This document shows positions 7,066-13,866 of a stretch of DNA of 14,581 nucleotides, piece after piece. Under the pieces are notes generated by a model, which made no database searches, had not been told where the DNA came from, and was given only the letters and a program-made list of their open reading frames with translations. Within the stretch, counting starts at the first letter, position 1. Each line of letters begins with the position of its first letter. This DNA is from Methanoregulaceae archaeon (GTDB lineage: Archaea > Halobacteriota > Methanomicrobia > Methanomicrobiales > Methanospirillaceae): contig JAJRBS010000177.1 in the NCBI GenBank assembly GCA_028679325.1, positions 1 to 14,581 of the forward strand, written 5' to 3'. The translations under genes were made by a program, and so were the position numbers.

Positions 7066-7123
7066 CTTGTTTTCGCACCGGTTCTGCCCGACCGGGGAAA
7101 AGAAACGCCTGCCGCTGCAGTTC

Positions 7124-7519
7124 CTATGGCAAATTTCCGGAGTTTAAAATCCTCGCCGCGAGATATGCTGCATTCGCCCCGTTATCTATCCCAACGCAGG
7201 CTACCGGCACTCCCTTGGGCATCTGGACAATAGACAGCAGGGCATCAAGCCCCATGAGCTTTCCGCTGACCGGTACACCGATGACCGGACATCTGGTCTT
7301 CGAAGCAATGACCCCGGGCAGTGCTGCCGAGAGACCGGCAATGGCGATAAAGACACGGCAGTCGCTCGCCCTGAGATACTCATCGAGAATGTCCGGCTCC
7401 CGGTGTGCGGAAATTATCTTTCTCTCGTAGGTGATACCCAGGTTTCGCAGAACTTCCGCGGCCTCTTCCACAATGGCCGCATCTGAGGCCGATCCGCTGA
7501 GAATGGCGACGTCTGCCAT
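7124..7519 (-). CDS. purE: PurE-like protein (AIR carboxylase / N5-CAIR mutase family)
   Basis: A 131-residue protein, short for the family. PurE enzymes convert AIR plus CO2, or N5-CAIR, to CAIR in purine synthesis. The N-terminal SGSASD at 8-13 and SAHREPD at 37-43, including catalytic His39, are typical, as are PVIGVPV and LLSIVQMPKGVPVA near 78-107. Two positions differ from what I know of the family: AGLSAALPG at 61-69 has Ala66 where AAHLPG carries His, and GKLMGLD at 86-92 has Met89 where LDGLD carries Asp. The protein also ends soon after AARIL, without the extra C-terminal tail I recall in some archaeal PurE. The ATG at 7519 is chosen because a TATA-like ATATAAG at 7537-7543 would exclude the GTG at 7537. 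A divergent paralogue with a different role is possible. Confidence 0.85.
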   Translation of the reverse strand: MADVAILSGSASDAAIVEEAAEVLRNLGITYERKIISAHREPDILDEYLRASDCRVFIAIAGLSAALPGVIASKTRCPVIGVPVSGKLMGLDALLSIVQMPKGVPVACVGIDNGANAAYLAARILNSGNLP

Positions 7520-7536
7520 GTGTAATGCCATCCACA

Positions 7537-7543
7537 CTTATAT
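7537..7543 (-). promoter_or_regulatory. TATA box for purE, probably leaderless transcript
   Basis: ATATAAG on the minus strand is centred about 21 bases before the purE ATG at 7519. With usual archaeal TATA-to-start spacing of roughly 25 bases, transcription would begin at or very near the start codon, consistent with no Shine-Dalgarno site. The spacing is slightly short, so the precise start is uncertain. Confidence 0.5.
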
Positions 7544-7548
7544 CCGTG

Positions 7549-7559
7549 ATTATAAAAAT
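7549..7559 (+). promoter_or_regulatory. TATA box for the aminotransferase-riboflavin operon
   Basis: ATTATAAAAAT is a strong archaeal TATA-type element centred about 22 bases before the ATG at 7576, again pointing to a leaderless or nearly leaderless mRNA; no Shine-Dalgarno sequence is present. It lies back to back with the purE TATA box in a 56-base divergent region, so one regulator could act on both directions. Confidence 0.55.
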
Positions 7560-7575
7560 ACTATGGGCTGATAGA

Positions 7576-8706
7576 ATGGAAAAAGAACCACTCCTGATGC
7601 TTCCCGGTCCGGTCCCGATGCCTGAACGTGTCCGCCTGGCTATGGCCCGGCAGGCCATCAACCACCGGGGGGCGGAGTTTGGCGGCGTGTATGCTGACTG
7701 TGTCCGCGTCCTGAAAGACGTTTTTGGCACAGAAAACGATCTCTACGTTATCAGCGGCTCGGGAACGGCGGCCATGGAGGCAGCGGTGGCAAACTTTGGA
7801 CGAGGCCGGTCGATCTCCTGCATGGTAAACGGGAAGTTCGGTGAACGTTTGTTCAATATATCCCAGCGGTATGGAAATGCCCGGGCGATCTCATCGGAGT
7901 GGGGTTCCCCGCTCGACCTCGCGGAACTCAAGCGTCAGCTCGAAGAAGGGGCTGAAATGGTGACTCTGGTCCATAACGAGACCTCGTCCGGGATCAGGAA
8001 CCCGGCCGCAAAGATCGGGAAACTTGCCCGGGAATATGACGCCCTTTTCGTTATGGACGGGATCACCTCTATCGGCGGCGATGAAGTAAAGGCAGATGAC
8101 TGGGGGGTGGACCTGGCCATCGTCGGGTCCCAGAAATGCCTCGCGGCCCCCGCCGGTCTCTCAGCGGTGTCGATCAGCGGGCGGGCCTGGGAAAGGCTTT
8201 CGGAAGATCGTCCCTATTACCTCGATCTTTCTGCCTACCGGAAGAGTGCTGCGTCCAAAGTGATGGAGACTCCTTACACACCGGCAGTTCCCCTTTTCCT
8301 GGCCCTCCGTGAGGCATGCCTCCTTATCGAGGAGGAAGGTCTTACCGCCAGGATCTCCCGTCACCGGAAAATGGCAGAATCGATCAGGGCAGCGGTAAGG
8401 GCCTGGGGGCTCCAGCTCTTCCCCCGGATCGATGATGACCATGCCTATTCAAATACGGTGACTGCCGTCAGACTTCCCGAAAAAGTCAGCGATGCCGATT
8501 TCCGCGGTACCATCAAGAAGGCGGGAATCGAGATTGCCGGGGGTCAGGACCACTTGAAGGGCCGCATCTTCAGGATCGGGACGATGGGTGCAATTGGCGG
8601 GCCAGAGGTCCTTGCCACCCTTGCGGCGGTGCAGTATTCACTCAAGGTTCACGGAACAGTCCTTAAAGACGACGGACTGTTGGCAGCCTGCGAGGTACTG
8701 GGATGA
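7576..8706 (+). CDS. Class V PLP aminotransferase (serine-pyruvate / alanine-glyoxylate type)
   Basis: A 376-residue fold-type I, class V aminotransferase. It opens with LLMLPGPVPMPERV, the substrate-binding N-terminal loop of the alanine-glyoxylate/serine-pyruvate group. GSGTAAMEA at 61-69 binds the PLP phosphate, HNETSSG lies at 133-139, Asp161 in VMDGITSIGG pairs with the PLP ring nitrogen, and Lys187 in GSQKCLAAPAGL is the Schiff-base lysine. Near the C-terminus, RIGTMGAIG holds the expected carboxylate-binding Arg. Amino donor and acceptor cannot be told from sequence. The ATG at 7576 follows a TATA box and has no Shine-Dalgarno site. Its stop overlaps the ribC start by 4 bases (ATGA), so it leads a translationally coupled operon with riboflavin genes. 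Confidence 0.9.
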   Translation: MEKEPLLMLPGPVPMPERVRLAMARQAINHRGAEFGGVYADCVRVLKDVFGTENDLYVISGSGTAAMEAAVANFGRGRSISCMVNGKFGERLFNISQRYGNARAISSEWGSPLDLAELKRQLEEGAEMVTLVHNETSSGIRNPAAKIGKLAREYDALFVMDGITSIGGDEVKADDWGVDLAIVGSQKCLAAPAGLSAVSISGRAWERLSEDRPYYLDLSAYRKSAASKVMETPYTPAVPLFLALREACLLIEEEGLTARISRHRKMAESIRAAVRAWGLQLFPRIDDDHAYSNTVTAVRLPEKVSDADFRGTIKKAGIEIAGGQDHLKGRIFRIGTMGAIGGPEVLATLAAVQYSLKVHGTVLKDDGLLAACEVLG

Positions 8707-9161
8707 AGATCGGGGTGGCGGATACCACTTTTTCCCGGGTTAACATGGGTGCTATCGCTCTGGACGAGTTGCGGAAACTTTCCAGCGCCACAGTCGAGCG
8801 GGTGACCGTCCCGGGGATCAAGGATCTTCCGGTGGCATGTAAGAAGCTCATCGATGAAAGGGGCTGCGGGATTGTGATGGCGCTCGGGATGCCCGGCGGC
8901 CAGGAAAAGGACAGGATGTGTGCCCACGAAGCGTCACTCGGCCTCATCAGTTGCCAGCTCATCACCAACACCCATATTATCGAGGTATTCGTCCATGAGG
9001 ACGAGGCTGGCGGTGACAGGGAGCTTGCATGGCTTGCCGAACAGAGGACACGGGAGCATGCCCGGAATGTCATTATGCTGGCATTTACACCGGAGAAAAT
9101 GACCCGTGAAGCAGGGACGGGCCAGCGCCAGGGATTTCCGGACGCAGGACCGGCCCGGTAA
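8703..9161 (+). CDS. ribC: Archaeal riboflavin synthase RibC
   Basis: A 152-residue enzyme that dismutates two 6,7-dimethyl-8-ribityllumazine molecules to riboflavin and 5-amino-6-ribitylamino-uracil. This archaeal type is unrelated to bacterial trimeric riboflavin synthase and resembles lumazine synthase. It shows the family's near-invariant runs: KIGVADTTFSRVNMG at the start, VPGIKDLPVACKKL near 36-49, GIVMALGMPG near 56-65, CAHEASLGLISCQL near 73-86, HIIEVFVHEDEA near 91-102 and RQGFPDAGPAR at the end. The ATG overlaps the aminotransferase stop (ATGA). The following gene ribH makes its substrate. The match is along the whole protein and full length. Confidence 0.96.
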   Translation: MKIGVADTTFSRVNMGAIALDELRKLSSATVERVTVPGIKDLPVACKKLIDERGCGIVMALGMPGGQEKDRMCAHEASLGLISCQLITNTHIIEVFVHEDEAGGDRELAWLAEQRTREHARNVIMLAFTPEKMTREAGTGQRQGFPDAGPAR

Positions 9162-9219
9162 TAAATACTCCGGGCATCGGTTTATGAATGAGAAAAGGAG
9201 ATTGATGGTGGGAGCAGGA

Positions 9220-9627
9220 ATGAAGGTTAAACTCGGTTTCGTGGTCTCGGAATTCAACCGGGACATTACGTATATGATGGAAGTCGAGGGGAGGGAACAT
9301 GCCGCTTTCCTCGGAGCTGAAGTGACCGAATGCATGTACGTGCCCGGTGCGTATGACATGCCTCTTGCTGTCAAGAGGATGCTTAAAAAAGGGCTTGTAG
9401 ACGCTATTGTCACTATCGGCTGCGTTATTGAAGGATCCACCCAGCATGATGAGATAGTTGTCCAGCACGCGGCCCGGAAGATCATCGATCTCTCGCTCGA
9501 ATACGAAAAACCGGTCACCCTCGGCATATCAGGGCCAGGAATGACCCGGCTTGAAGCCACTGAACGCATCGATTATGCACGGCGGGCAGTTGAGTCCGCA
9601 GTAAAGATGGTCCAGCGATTGGGATGA
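9220..9627 (+). CDS. ribH: 6,7-dimethyl-8-ribityllumazine synthase RibH
   Basis: A 135-residue lumazine synthase that condenses 5-amino-6-ribitylamino-uracil with 3,4-dihydroxy-2-butanone 4-phosphate. SEFNRDIT at 10-17 and VPGAYDMPLAV at 41-51 line the substrate pocket; CVIEGSTQHDEIV at 68-80 contains the catalytic His76; SGPGMTRLEATERI at 104-117 is typical of archaeal members. Three in-frame ATGs compete: 9184 (no ribosome-binding site), 9205 (AAGGAG 4 bases upstream) and 9220 (GGGAG 5 bases upstream). I chose 9220 because the conserved region begins at once, but 9205 is nearly as good. It lies 58 bases after ribC and its stop overlaps the next gene's ATG by 4 bases. Confidence 0.95.
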   Translation: MKVKLGFVVSEFNRDITYMMEVEGREHAAFLGAEVTECMYVPGAYDMPLAVKRMLKKGLVDAIVTIGCVIEGSTQHDEIVVQHAARKIIDLSLEYEKPVTLGISGPGMTRLEATERIDYARRAVESAVKMVQRLG

Positions 9628-10757
9628 GGGGCCTCTCGGACCGCGTCGCGGCGATAAGTCCCTCTGCAACCATTGAAGTAGCTGAGAAGGCCCGGCTCAT
9701 GCAGCAGCAGGGCCTCGATATCATCAGCCTCTCCATCGGGGAACCGGATTTTGATACTCCGGAGCACATCAAGGAAGCCTGCATCAATGCACTCCGTCGG
9801 GGGGAGACTCACTATGCACCGAGCAACGGGATACCGGAACTCCTTTCAGCTATAGCCGATAAGACCCGGAAAGAAAACGATTTTTCCTGTACGCCGGGAC
9901 AGGTGATGGTAACCTGCGGAGCAAAGGACGCGATATATGACGCCGTCGGTGCCGTCATTAACCAGGGTGATGAGGTCATTATCCTCGACCCGTCATGGGT
10001 ATCCTATGAACCATGCGTCCTACTCTCCGGAGGAAGAGCGGCACATCACCAGCTCAACAGCCGGACATTCCAGATTGATGATACCCTTCTCGAGAGAGTC
10101 TCCCAGAAAACAAAGATGATCATCGTCAATTCTCCTTCCAATCCTTCAGGTGCTGTCCTTGACCATGCGTCTCTCTCCCTCGTTGCCGATATGTGCCGTG
10201 ATTTCGATCTCATCGCTCTCTCCGATGAGATATATGAGAAACTCACCTACGGAAAAAAGCACGAGTCTCTTGCAACGATAGGCGATATGGAACAACGGAC
10301 AATCACGGTCAACGGTTTCTCCAAGGCTTATGCAATGACCGGATGGAGACTGGGATGGGCCGTTGCTCCCCCCGAGATCATCAGGCAGATGTCGAAGATC
10401 CAGCAGCACTCAATAAGCCATCCCACCACTTTTGCCATGTATGGGGGTCTGGCGGCTCTGACGGGGGACCAGGGATCCGTTGAGGTCATGCGAAAAGAGT
10501 TTCAACGGAGACGGGACTACCTGGTCCAGGAACTCCTGCTTATGGGCCTTGAAGTAGCTCCGGCAGATGGAGCATTCTACGCGTTTGTAAAAACAGGAGG
10601 AGACGATATCGGGACAGCCAGGAGGTGGCTCGAGAAAGCCCACGTCGCCGTGACTCCCGGTTCTGCATTCAATACCCCCGGATGGCAACGGTTATCTTAT
10701 GCAACATCCATGGACCGTCTCCGTGAGGCGGTACTCAGGATCCGGAACAATAGGTAA
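9624..10757 (+). CDS. Class I PLP aminotransferase (aspartate/aromatic type)
   Basis: A 377-residue aminotransferase of the aspartate aminotransferase superfamily, I-gamma-like branch. SIGEPDFDTP at 37-46 and HYAPSNGIPELLSAIA at 63-78 form the substrate entry region; NSPSNPSG at 169-176 contains Asn173, SDEIYEKLTYG begins at Ser200 with Asp201, and NGFSKAYAMTGWRLGW at 230-245 contains the PLP Lys234. Arg356 in WQRLSYATS is the probable alpha-carboxylate ligand. Specificity (aspartate, aromatic or other) cannot be decided. The ATG overlaps the ribH TGA (ATGA), making it the last gene of the operon. In a methanogen it could supply tyrosine for CofH or amino acids in general; that is inference only. 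Confidence 0.92.
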   Translation: MRGLSDRVAAISPSATIEVAEKARLMQQQGLDIISLSIGEPDFDTPEHIKEACINALRRGETHYAPSNGIPELLSAIADKTRKENDFSCTPGQVMVTCGAKDAIYDAVGAVINQGDEVIILDPSWVSYEPCVLLSGGRAAHHQLNSRTFQIDDTLLERVSQKTKMIIVNSPSNPSGAVLDHASLSLVADMCRDFDLIALSDEIYEKLTYGKKHESLATIGDMEQRTITVNGFSKAYAMTGWRLGWAVAPPEIIRQMSKIQQHSISHPTTFAMYGGLAALTGDQGSVEVMRKEFQRRRDYLVQELLLMGLEVAPADGAFYAFVKTGGDDIGTARRWLEKAHVAVTPGSAFNTPGWQRLSYATSMDRLREAVLRIRNNR

Positions 10758-10819
10758 CGTTAAAAAATTCTGACGAGGGGATCAACCGAGAAAACGGCCC
10801 TGAACTCCGGAAAAGGAAA

Positions 10820-10831
10820 TAAATTTTATAC
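10820..10831 (+). promoter_or_regulatory. TATA box upstream of corA
   Basis: AATTTTATAC-type sequence, with TTTATA at 10825-10830 and an A-rich stretch just before it resembling a BRE, is the clearest promoter in the 245-base gap after the aminotransferase gene. Transcription would start near 10850-10856, leaving about 150 bases of untranslated leader before the TTG at 11003. Confidence 0.55.
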
Positions 10832-10839
10832 GGACTGAT

Positions 10840-11002
10840 GACTCCACGAGAGCGAGTCTCCTCCGGGAGATCTCTTTTTGGTGTTTCGGACAGGAAATCC
10901 TTCTTTCGAAGGTGACATAAAGGAGTGAGCTCCACCTTGATCTCGATACACAGATAGTGGAGTCCGGGTCATTGTCATCCAGGACAGGACGGGGGGATAG
11001 GT
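10840..11002 (+). promoter_or_regulatory. Possible structured leader of the corA gene
   Basis: The gap before corA holds no gene but several self-complementary elements: GAG/CTC plus CTCC/GGAG around 10854-10874 followed by five Ts at 10875-10879; CCTTC loop TTTC GAAGG near 10899-10912; GGAG 10922-10925 with CTCC 10930-10933; and GACTCCAC 10840-10847 with GTGGAGTC 10957-10964. GTGGAG at 10957-10962 can also pair with a second CTCCAC at 10930-10935, so two folds exclude each other. If the TATA box at 10825 sets the start near 10853, the first CTCCAC would not be transcribed. Function is inferred. Confidence 0.35.
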
Positions 11003-11935
11003 TTGATCACCATTTACCGGAGTATAGATAACTGTCTTGTTCCCGTTACCGACTTTGAGAGCGGTGCCTGGGTCAACGTCGTCAATCCCACTCCTCAGGA
11101 AATTGACGACCTGGTGGCAAGATTTGCCTTCCCCTCCGATTTCCTGACAGATCCGCTGGATGTTGACGAGCGGGCCCGTGTCGAAAGAGAGGAAGGAAAC
11201 ATACTCATCCTCCTCCGGACTCCACGAAAAGAGACTGAAGGGGCGGACATTCCTTACACCACGCTGCCGGTCGGCATCATCCTGACCCAGGGGCTTGTTA
11301 TTACCGTATCGCTCTTCGAGGTCGATGTCGTCAGGGAATTTCTTTCCGGAAAAGTCCGGAATCTCACTACCCAGAATACCTCCCGCTTTGTCCTCCTCCT
11401 GTTCATGCGCACGTCCCTCCTCTTTCTCAAGTATCTGAAGGAGATCAACCGCATGACATCAACAGTCGAAAAGGATGTCCATCTCGCCCTCCAGAATGCC
11501 CAGCTCATCAACCTCCTCAACCTTGAGAAGAGTCTCGTGTTTTTCATAACCTCTCTCCGCTCCAACGCCCTGATGCATGAAAAGTTCAATACATCGGGAT
11601 GGGTGAAGATGGATGAGGACGACCGTGATCTCTTCGAGGAAGTGGTGATCGAGAACAAACAAGCCATCGAGATGGCAAATATCTACAGTAGCATCCTCTC
11701 GGGTATGATGGATGCCTTTGCCTCCATCATCTCCAACAACCTGAATGTCATAATTAAGCTCCTGACGACGGTAACGATCATCCTGATGATTCCCACCCTC
11801 ATCGCCAGTATTTATGGGATGAATGTTGATCTGCCCTTCCAGACAAGCCCCTATGCCTTCCTCATCATCATTGCTATGTCAATGCTCTTCTCAGCAATCG
11901 GAATTGCAATCTTCTGGCGAAGACAGTACTTCTGA
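11003..11935 (+). CDS. corA: CorA-family divalent cation channel
   Basis: A 310-residue Mg2+/Co2+-type channel subunit. The N-terminal soluble domain (about 1-240) ends in a long helical stretch, followed by membrane segments at about 252-271 and 283-304; YGMN at 271-274 closes the first segment and is the CorA selectivity signature. The loop then reads VDLPFQTSP and lacks the MPEL motif of classical CorA, as in some other archaeal members, so the transported ion could be Mg2+, Co2+ or Ni2+. The tail WRRQYF is the usual basic cytoplasmic end. The start is a TTG at 11003, the only standard start after the in-frame TAG at 10955-10957, preceded by a G-rich stretch at 10991-10996. It appears monocistronic: its own promoter upstream and T-runs downstream. 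Confidence 0.9.
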   Translation: MITIYRSIDNCLVPVTDFESGAWVNVVNPTPQEIDDLVARFAFPSDFLTDPLDVDERARVEREEGNILILLRTPRKETEGADIPYTTLPVGIILTQGLVITVSLFEVDVVREFLSGKVRNLTTQNTSRFVLLLFMRTSLLFLKYLKEINRMTSTVEKDVHLALQNAQLINLLNLEKSLVFFITSLRSNALMHEKFNTSGWVKMDEDDRDLFEEVVIENKQAIEMANIYSSILSGMMDAFASIISNNLNVIIKLLTTVTIILMIPTLIASIYGMNVDLPFQTSPYAFLIIIAMSMLFSAIGIAIFWRRQYF

Positions 11936-11939
11936 TCAG

Positions 11940-11974
11940 TTTTTTTTTTCGCAGGGCTCCGAACTTCTTTTTTT
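11940..11974 (+). terminator. Two T-run terminators after corA
   Basis: A run of ten Ts at 11940-11949 begins five bases after the corA stop, and a second run of seven Ts lies at 11968-11974. Tandem T-tracts are the standard archaeal terminator, so transcription of corA probably ends here and the next operon has its own promoter. Confidence 0.7.
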
Positions 11975-12019
11975 CCTGCCTCTGTTCTGACCCGAATGTT
12001 GATAGACCATCAGCTTCAA

Positions 12020-12027
12020 TTTATAAA
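12020..12027 (+). promoter_or_regulatory. TATA-like element before the Yip1 gene
   Basis: TTTATAAA is a perfect TATA-type octamer but lies only about 13 bases before the chosen ATG at 12037. A start 25 bases downstream would fall inside the gene. Either transcription starts unusually close, the true start codon is the ATG at 12094, or the element is not the operon promoter. Confidence 0.35.
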
Positions 12028-12036
12028 CTGATTGAC

Positions 12037-12723
12037 ATGATGGGCAAAATAAGGGATCTTCTTCTCCGTCCCGACATTTTTTTTGGTGGGCGGATGAAGG
12101 AGCCGGAAGACCTGAAACTTCCCGGCCTGATAGCGCTGGTCGGCGCCGCGGTGGCGGCAGGAGCGGCCTATATCATTTCCGGGACATATTCTGAGATGTT
12201 TTCCGAGCTGGCCGGGGGAATGGGACCCATTATAGGAGTAATCAGTGCCATCTCTGCATTCTTCGTCTTCATTATCATATGGTGGATCATCTTTGCTGCC
12301 ATATTCTACGGGTTATCCCTGGCATTTGGGGGAAAAGGGACCTTCAAGAGGACCCTGGAATTTTCAGGAATTGGGCTCATCCCGATCATCCTCGGAACTA
12401 TCATCTCCCTCCTGATCTCCCTCTATTATGTTCCTCTTATCGAGGTGCCGGTTATTTCAGGGATTACTGATCCGGCTGTTATCCAGGAAGCGATGAGTCA
12501 GATGATGGAGGATCCTGCGTTCAGGGAATTCACCCAGGTCTCATCCCTCATCTCGGTTATCTTCCTTGTCTGGAGTGCTAATCTCTGGATCTTCGCACTA
12601 AAACATGCCCGGAATCTCACGATGAAACAGGCTGCCTTGACGGTCCTTATCCCGGTCGTTATCTGCATCCTTGTCATTCTGGTTCCGGCCTTTACAGGAA
12701 TTTCATTACCGGGAGGAATTTAA
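12037..12723 (+). CDS. Yip1-family multi-spanning membrane protein
   Basis: A 228-residue membrane protein recognised as Yip1-like (COG2881-type) by its layout: a short N-terminal LLLRPDIFF motif, then five or so hydrophobic segments at about 29-48, 64-96 (long, possibly two), 110-133, 168-187 and 198-219. The family is common in archaea next to transporters and has no defined role; no catalytic residues are seen. Its start has two adjacent ATGs (12037 and 12040) with no Shine-Dalgarno site; 12037 keeps the LLLRPDIFF motif, whereas a later ATG at 12094 would remove it. The stop TAA abuts the GTG of the next gene with no gap, so the two are likely translated together and may form part of one envelope complex. 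Confidence 0.75.
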   Translation: MMGKIRDLLLRPDIFFGGRMKEPEDLKLPGLIALVGAAVAAGAAYIISGTYSEMFSELAGGMGPIIGVISAISAFFVFIIIWWIIFAAIFYGLSLAFGGKGTFKRTLEFSGIGLIPIILGTIISLLISLYYVPLIEVPVISGITDPAVIQEAMSQMMEDPAFREFTQVSSLISVIFLVWSANLWIFALKHARNLTMKQAALTVLIPVVICILVILVPAFTGISLPGGI

Positions 12724-13866
12724 GTGCGCCTGCATCCCAGTTTCATAGGGACATTCCTCTGCATATGTGCGATCCTGGCTGTGCCCGTTATGGCTCAGGA
12801 TGATTCTGCCGCAGCAGCACAGGTGGCTGTTACAAATGTGATTATCGATCCGGCCATTTTCTTCGAAGACGATACCGGGATAATCAACGTTGAAATAACG
12901 AATAACGGAGCACAGAGCGTCGCAATAAGGAGGGCAACCATCTATGGGGGAGATGTCACCGTTTTGTCCCAGTCCTACGACACAACAACCGTCATTGGCG
13001 CGGGCAACCGGATGACCTTCTCTTTTACGATAAAAGCTGATGTCCCTCCGGGGATATATTACCCGTATTTTTCCCTCGATTTCCGCGATGCGGGTTACCT
13101 CCGCTACCCGATCCCGATCAGGGTTGACAACCAGCCCCTGACCCTTGCCGTTCTGAACAAGCCCGATGTATTCAGCGAAGGGCGAAAAGACAGGGTGGAT
13201 ATCCTGGTCGGAAATCCGCGTGATAACCCTGTATCAGGGACAGTGGTGAACTTCATGGGAAGCAGAATGGATCCTGTACCCTCAAGCTATTTTATCGGCA
13301 ATCTTGATCCTGACCAGTCCCGGCAGGTATCGGTGAACATAACTCCAGAGGATCCCGGAAATCTTCAGATCCTGGTGGAATACAAGAACGGGATAAACGA
13401 CCACACCGATTCTCTGACCCTTCCCGTTCGTTTCGGGGAATCGAAGACAGAGGCGAATCCCGTGCTGACCAATATTGTGGTGGAATACGGGAACGGACAC
13501 TACACTATGACCGGGGATGTCTACAATGCAGGGCTTGAGGTTGCCAATTCCGTTCTCCTAACCACGCGGAGCCCAACAACACCCGTTGATCCCTACCGGA
13601 ACTATGTTGTTGGATCACTTCAACCGGATGATTTCTCCAGTTACGAGCTCACCTTCACGGCCAGCGATGTCTCCGAGATACCGGTTGCGATAGAGTATCG
13701 CGATATTGATGGAAATCCCTTTGAGAAAGTGTCAATGGTGAGCATCCCTCCGAAGAACACGAAGAACGAGGAGAATCCGGGTATTGCCCTCCCGGTCATC
13801 GTGATTATCGTCGTTTCAGCCGCAGTGATCGGGGGTGCCATCTGGTACTCATGGAAGAAGCGCTAG
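12724..13866 (+). CDS. Secreted, membrane-anchored COG1361-like (S-layer-domain) protein
   Basis: A 380-residue exported protein. A signal peptide of about 24 residues ends at AVPVMA before QDD; the body is a series of beta-sandwich repeats with paired hydrophobic strands (for example IINVEITNNGAQSVAI near 53-68 and TMTGDVYNAGLEVANSV near 259-275), similar to CARDB/COG1361 domains. A C-terminal hydrophobic helix at about 353-375, followed by WKKR, anchors it with the bulk outside. No enzymatic motif is seen. It starts at GTG 12724 directly after the Yip1 stop, with GGGAGG about 6 bases upstream. Its 3' end overlaps the ABC ATPase gene by 16 bases. By position it could be the extracytoplasmic partner of the ABC system, comparable in place, though not in sequence, to MacA. 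Confidence 0.82.
   Translation: MRLHPSFIGTFLCICAILAVPVMAQDDSAAAAQVAVTNVIIDPAIFFEDDTGIINVEITNNGAQSVAIRRATIYGGDVTVLSQSYDTTTVIGAGNRMTFSFTIKADVPPGIYYPYFSLDFRDAGYLRYPIPIRVDNQPLTLAVLNKPDVFSEGRKDRVDILVGNPRDNPVSGTVVNFMGSRMDPVPSSYFIGNLDPDQSRQVSVNITPEDPGNLQILVEYKNGINDHTDSLTLPVRFGESKTEANPVLTNIVVEYGNGHYTMTGDVYNAGLEVANSVLLTTRSPTTPVDPYRNYVVGSLQPDDFSSYELTFTASDVSEIPVAIEYRDIDGNPFEKVSMVSIPPKNTKNEENPGIALPVIVIIVVSAAVIGGAIWYSWKKR

Noticed and set aside
8934..9569. 211-codon open frame on the minus strand
   Set aside because: It is antisense to ribC and ribH, both of which match their families along their full length; the serine/isoleucine-rich product looks like no known protein.
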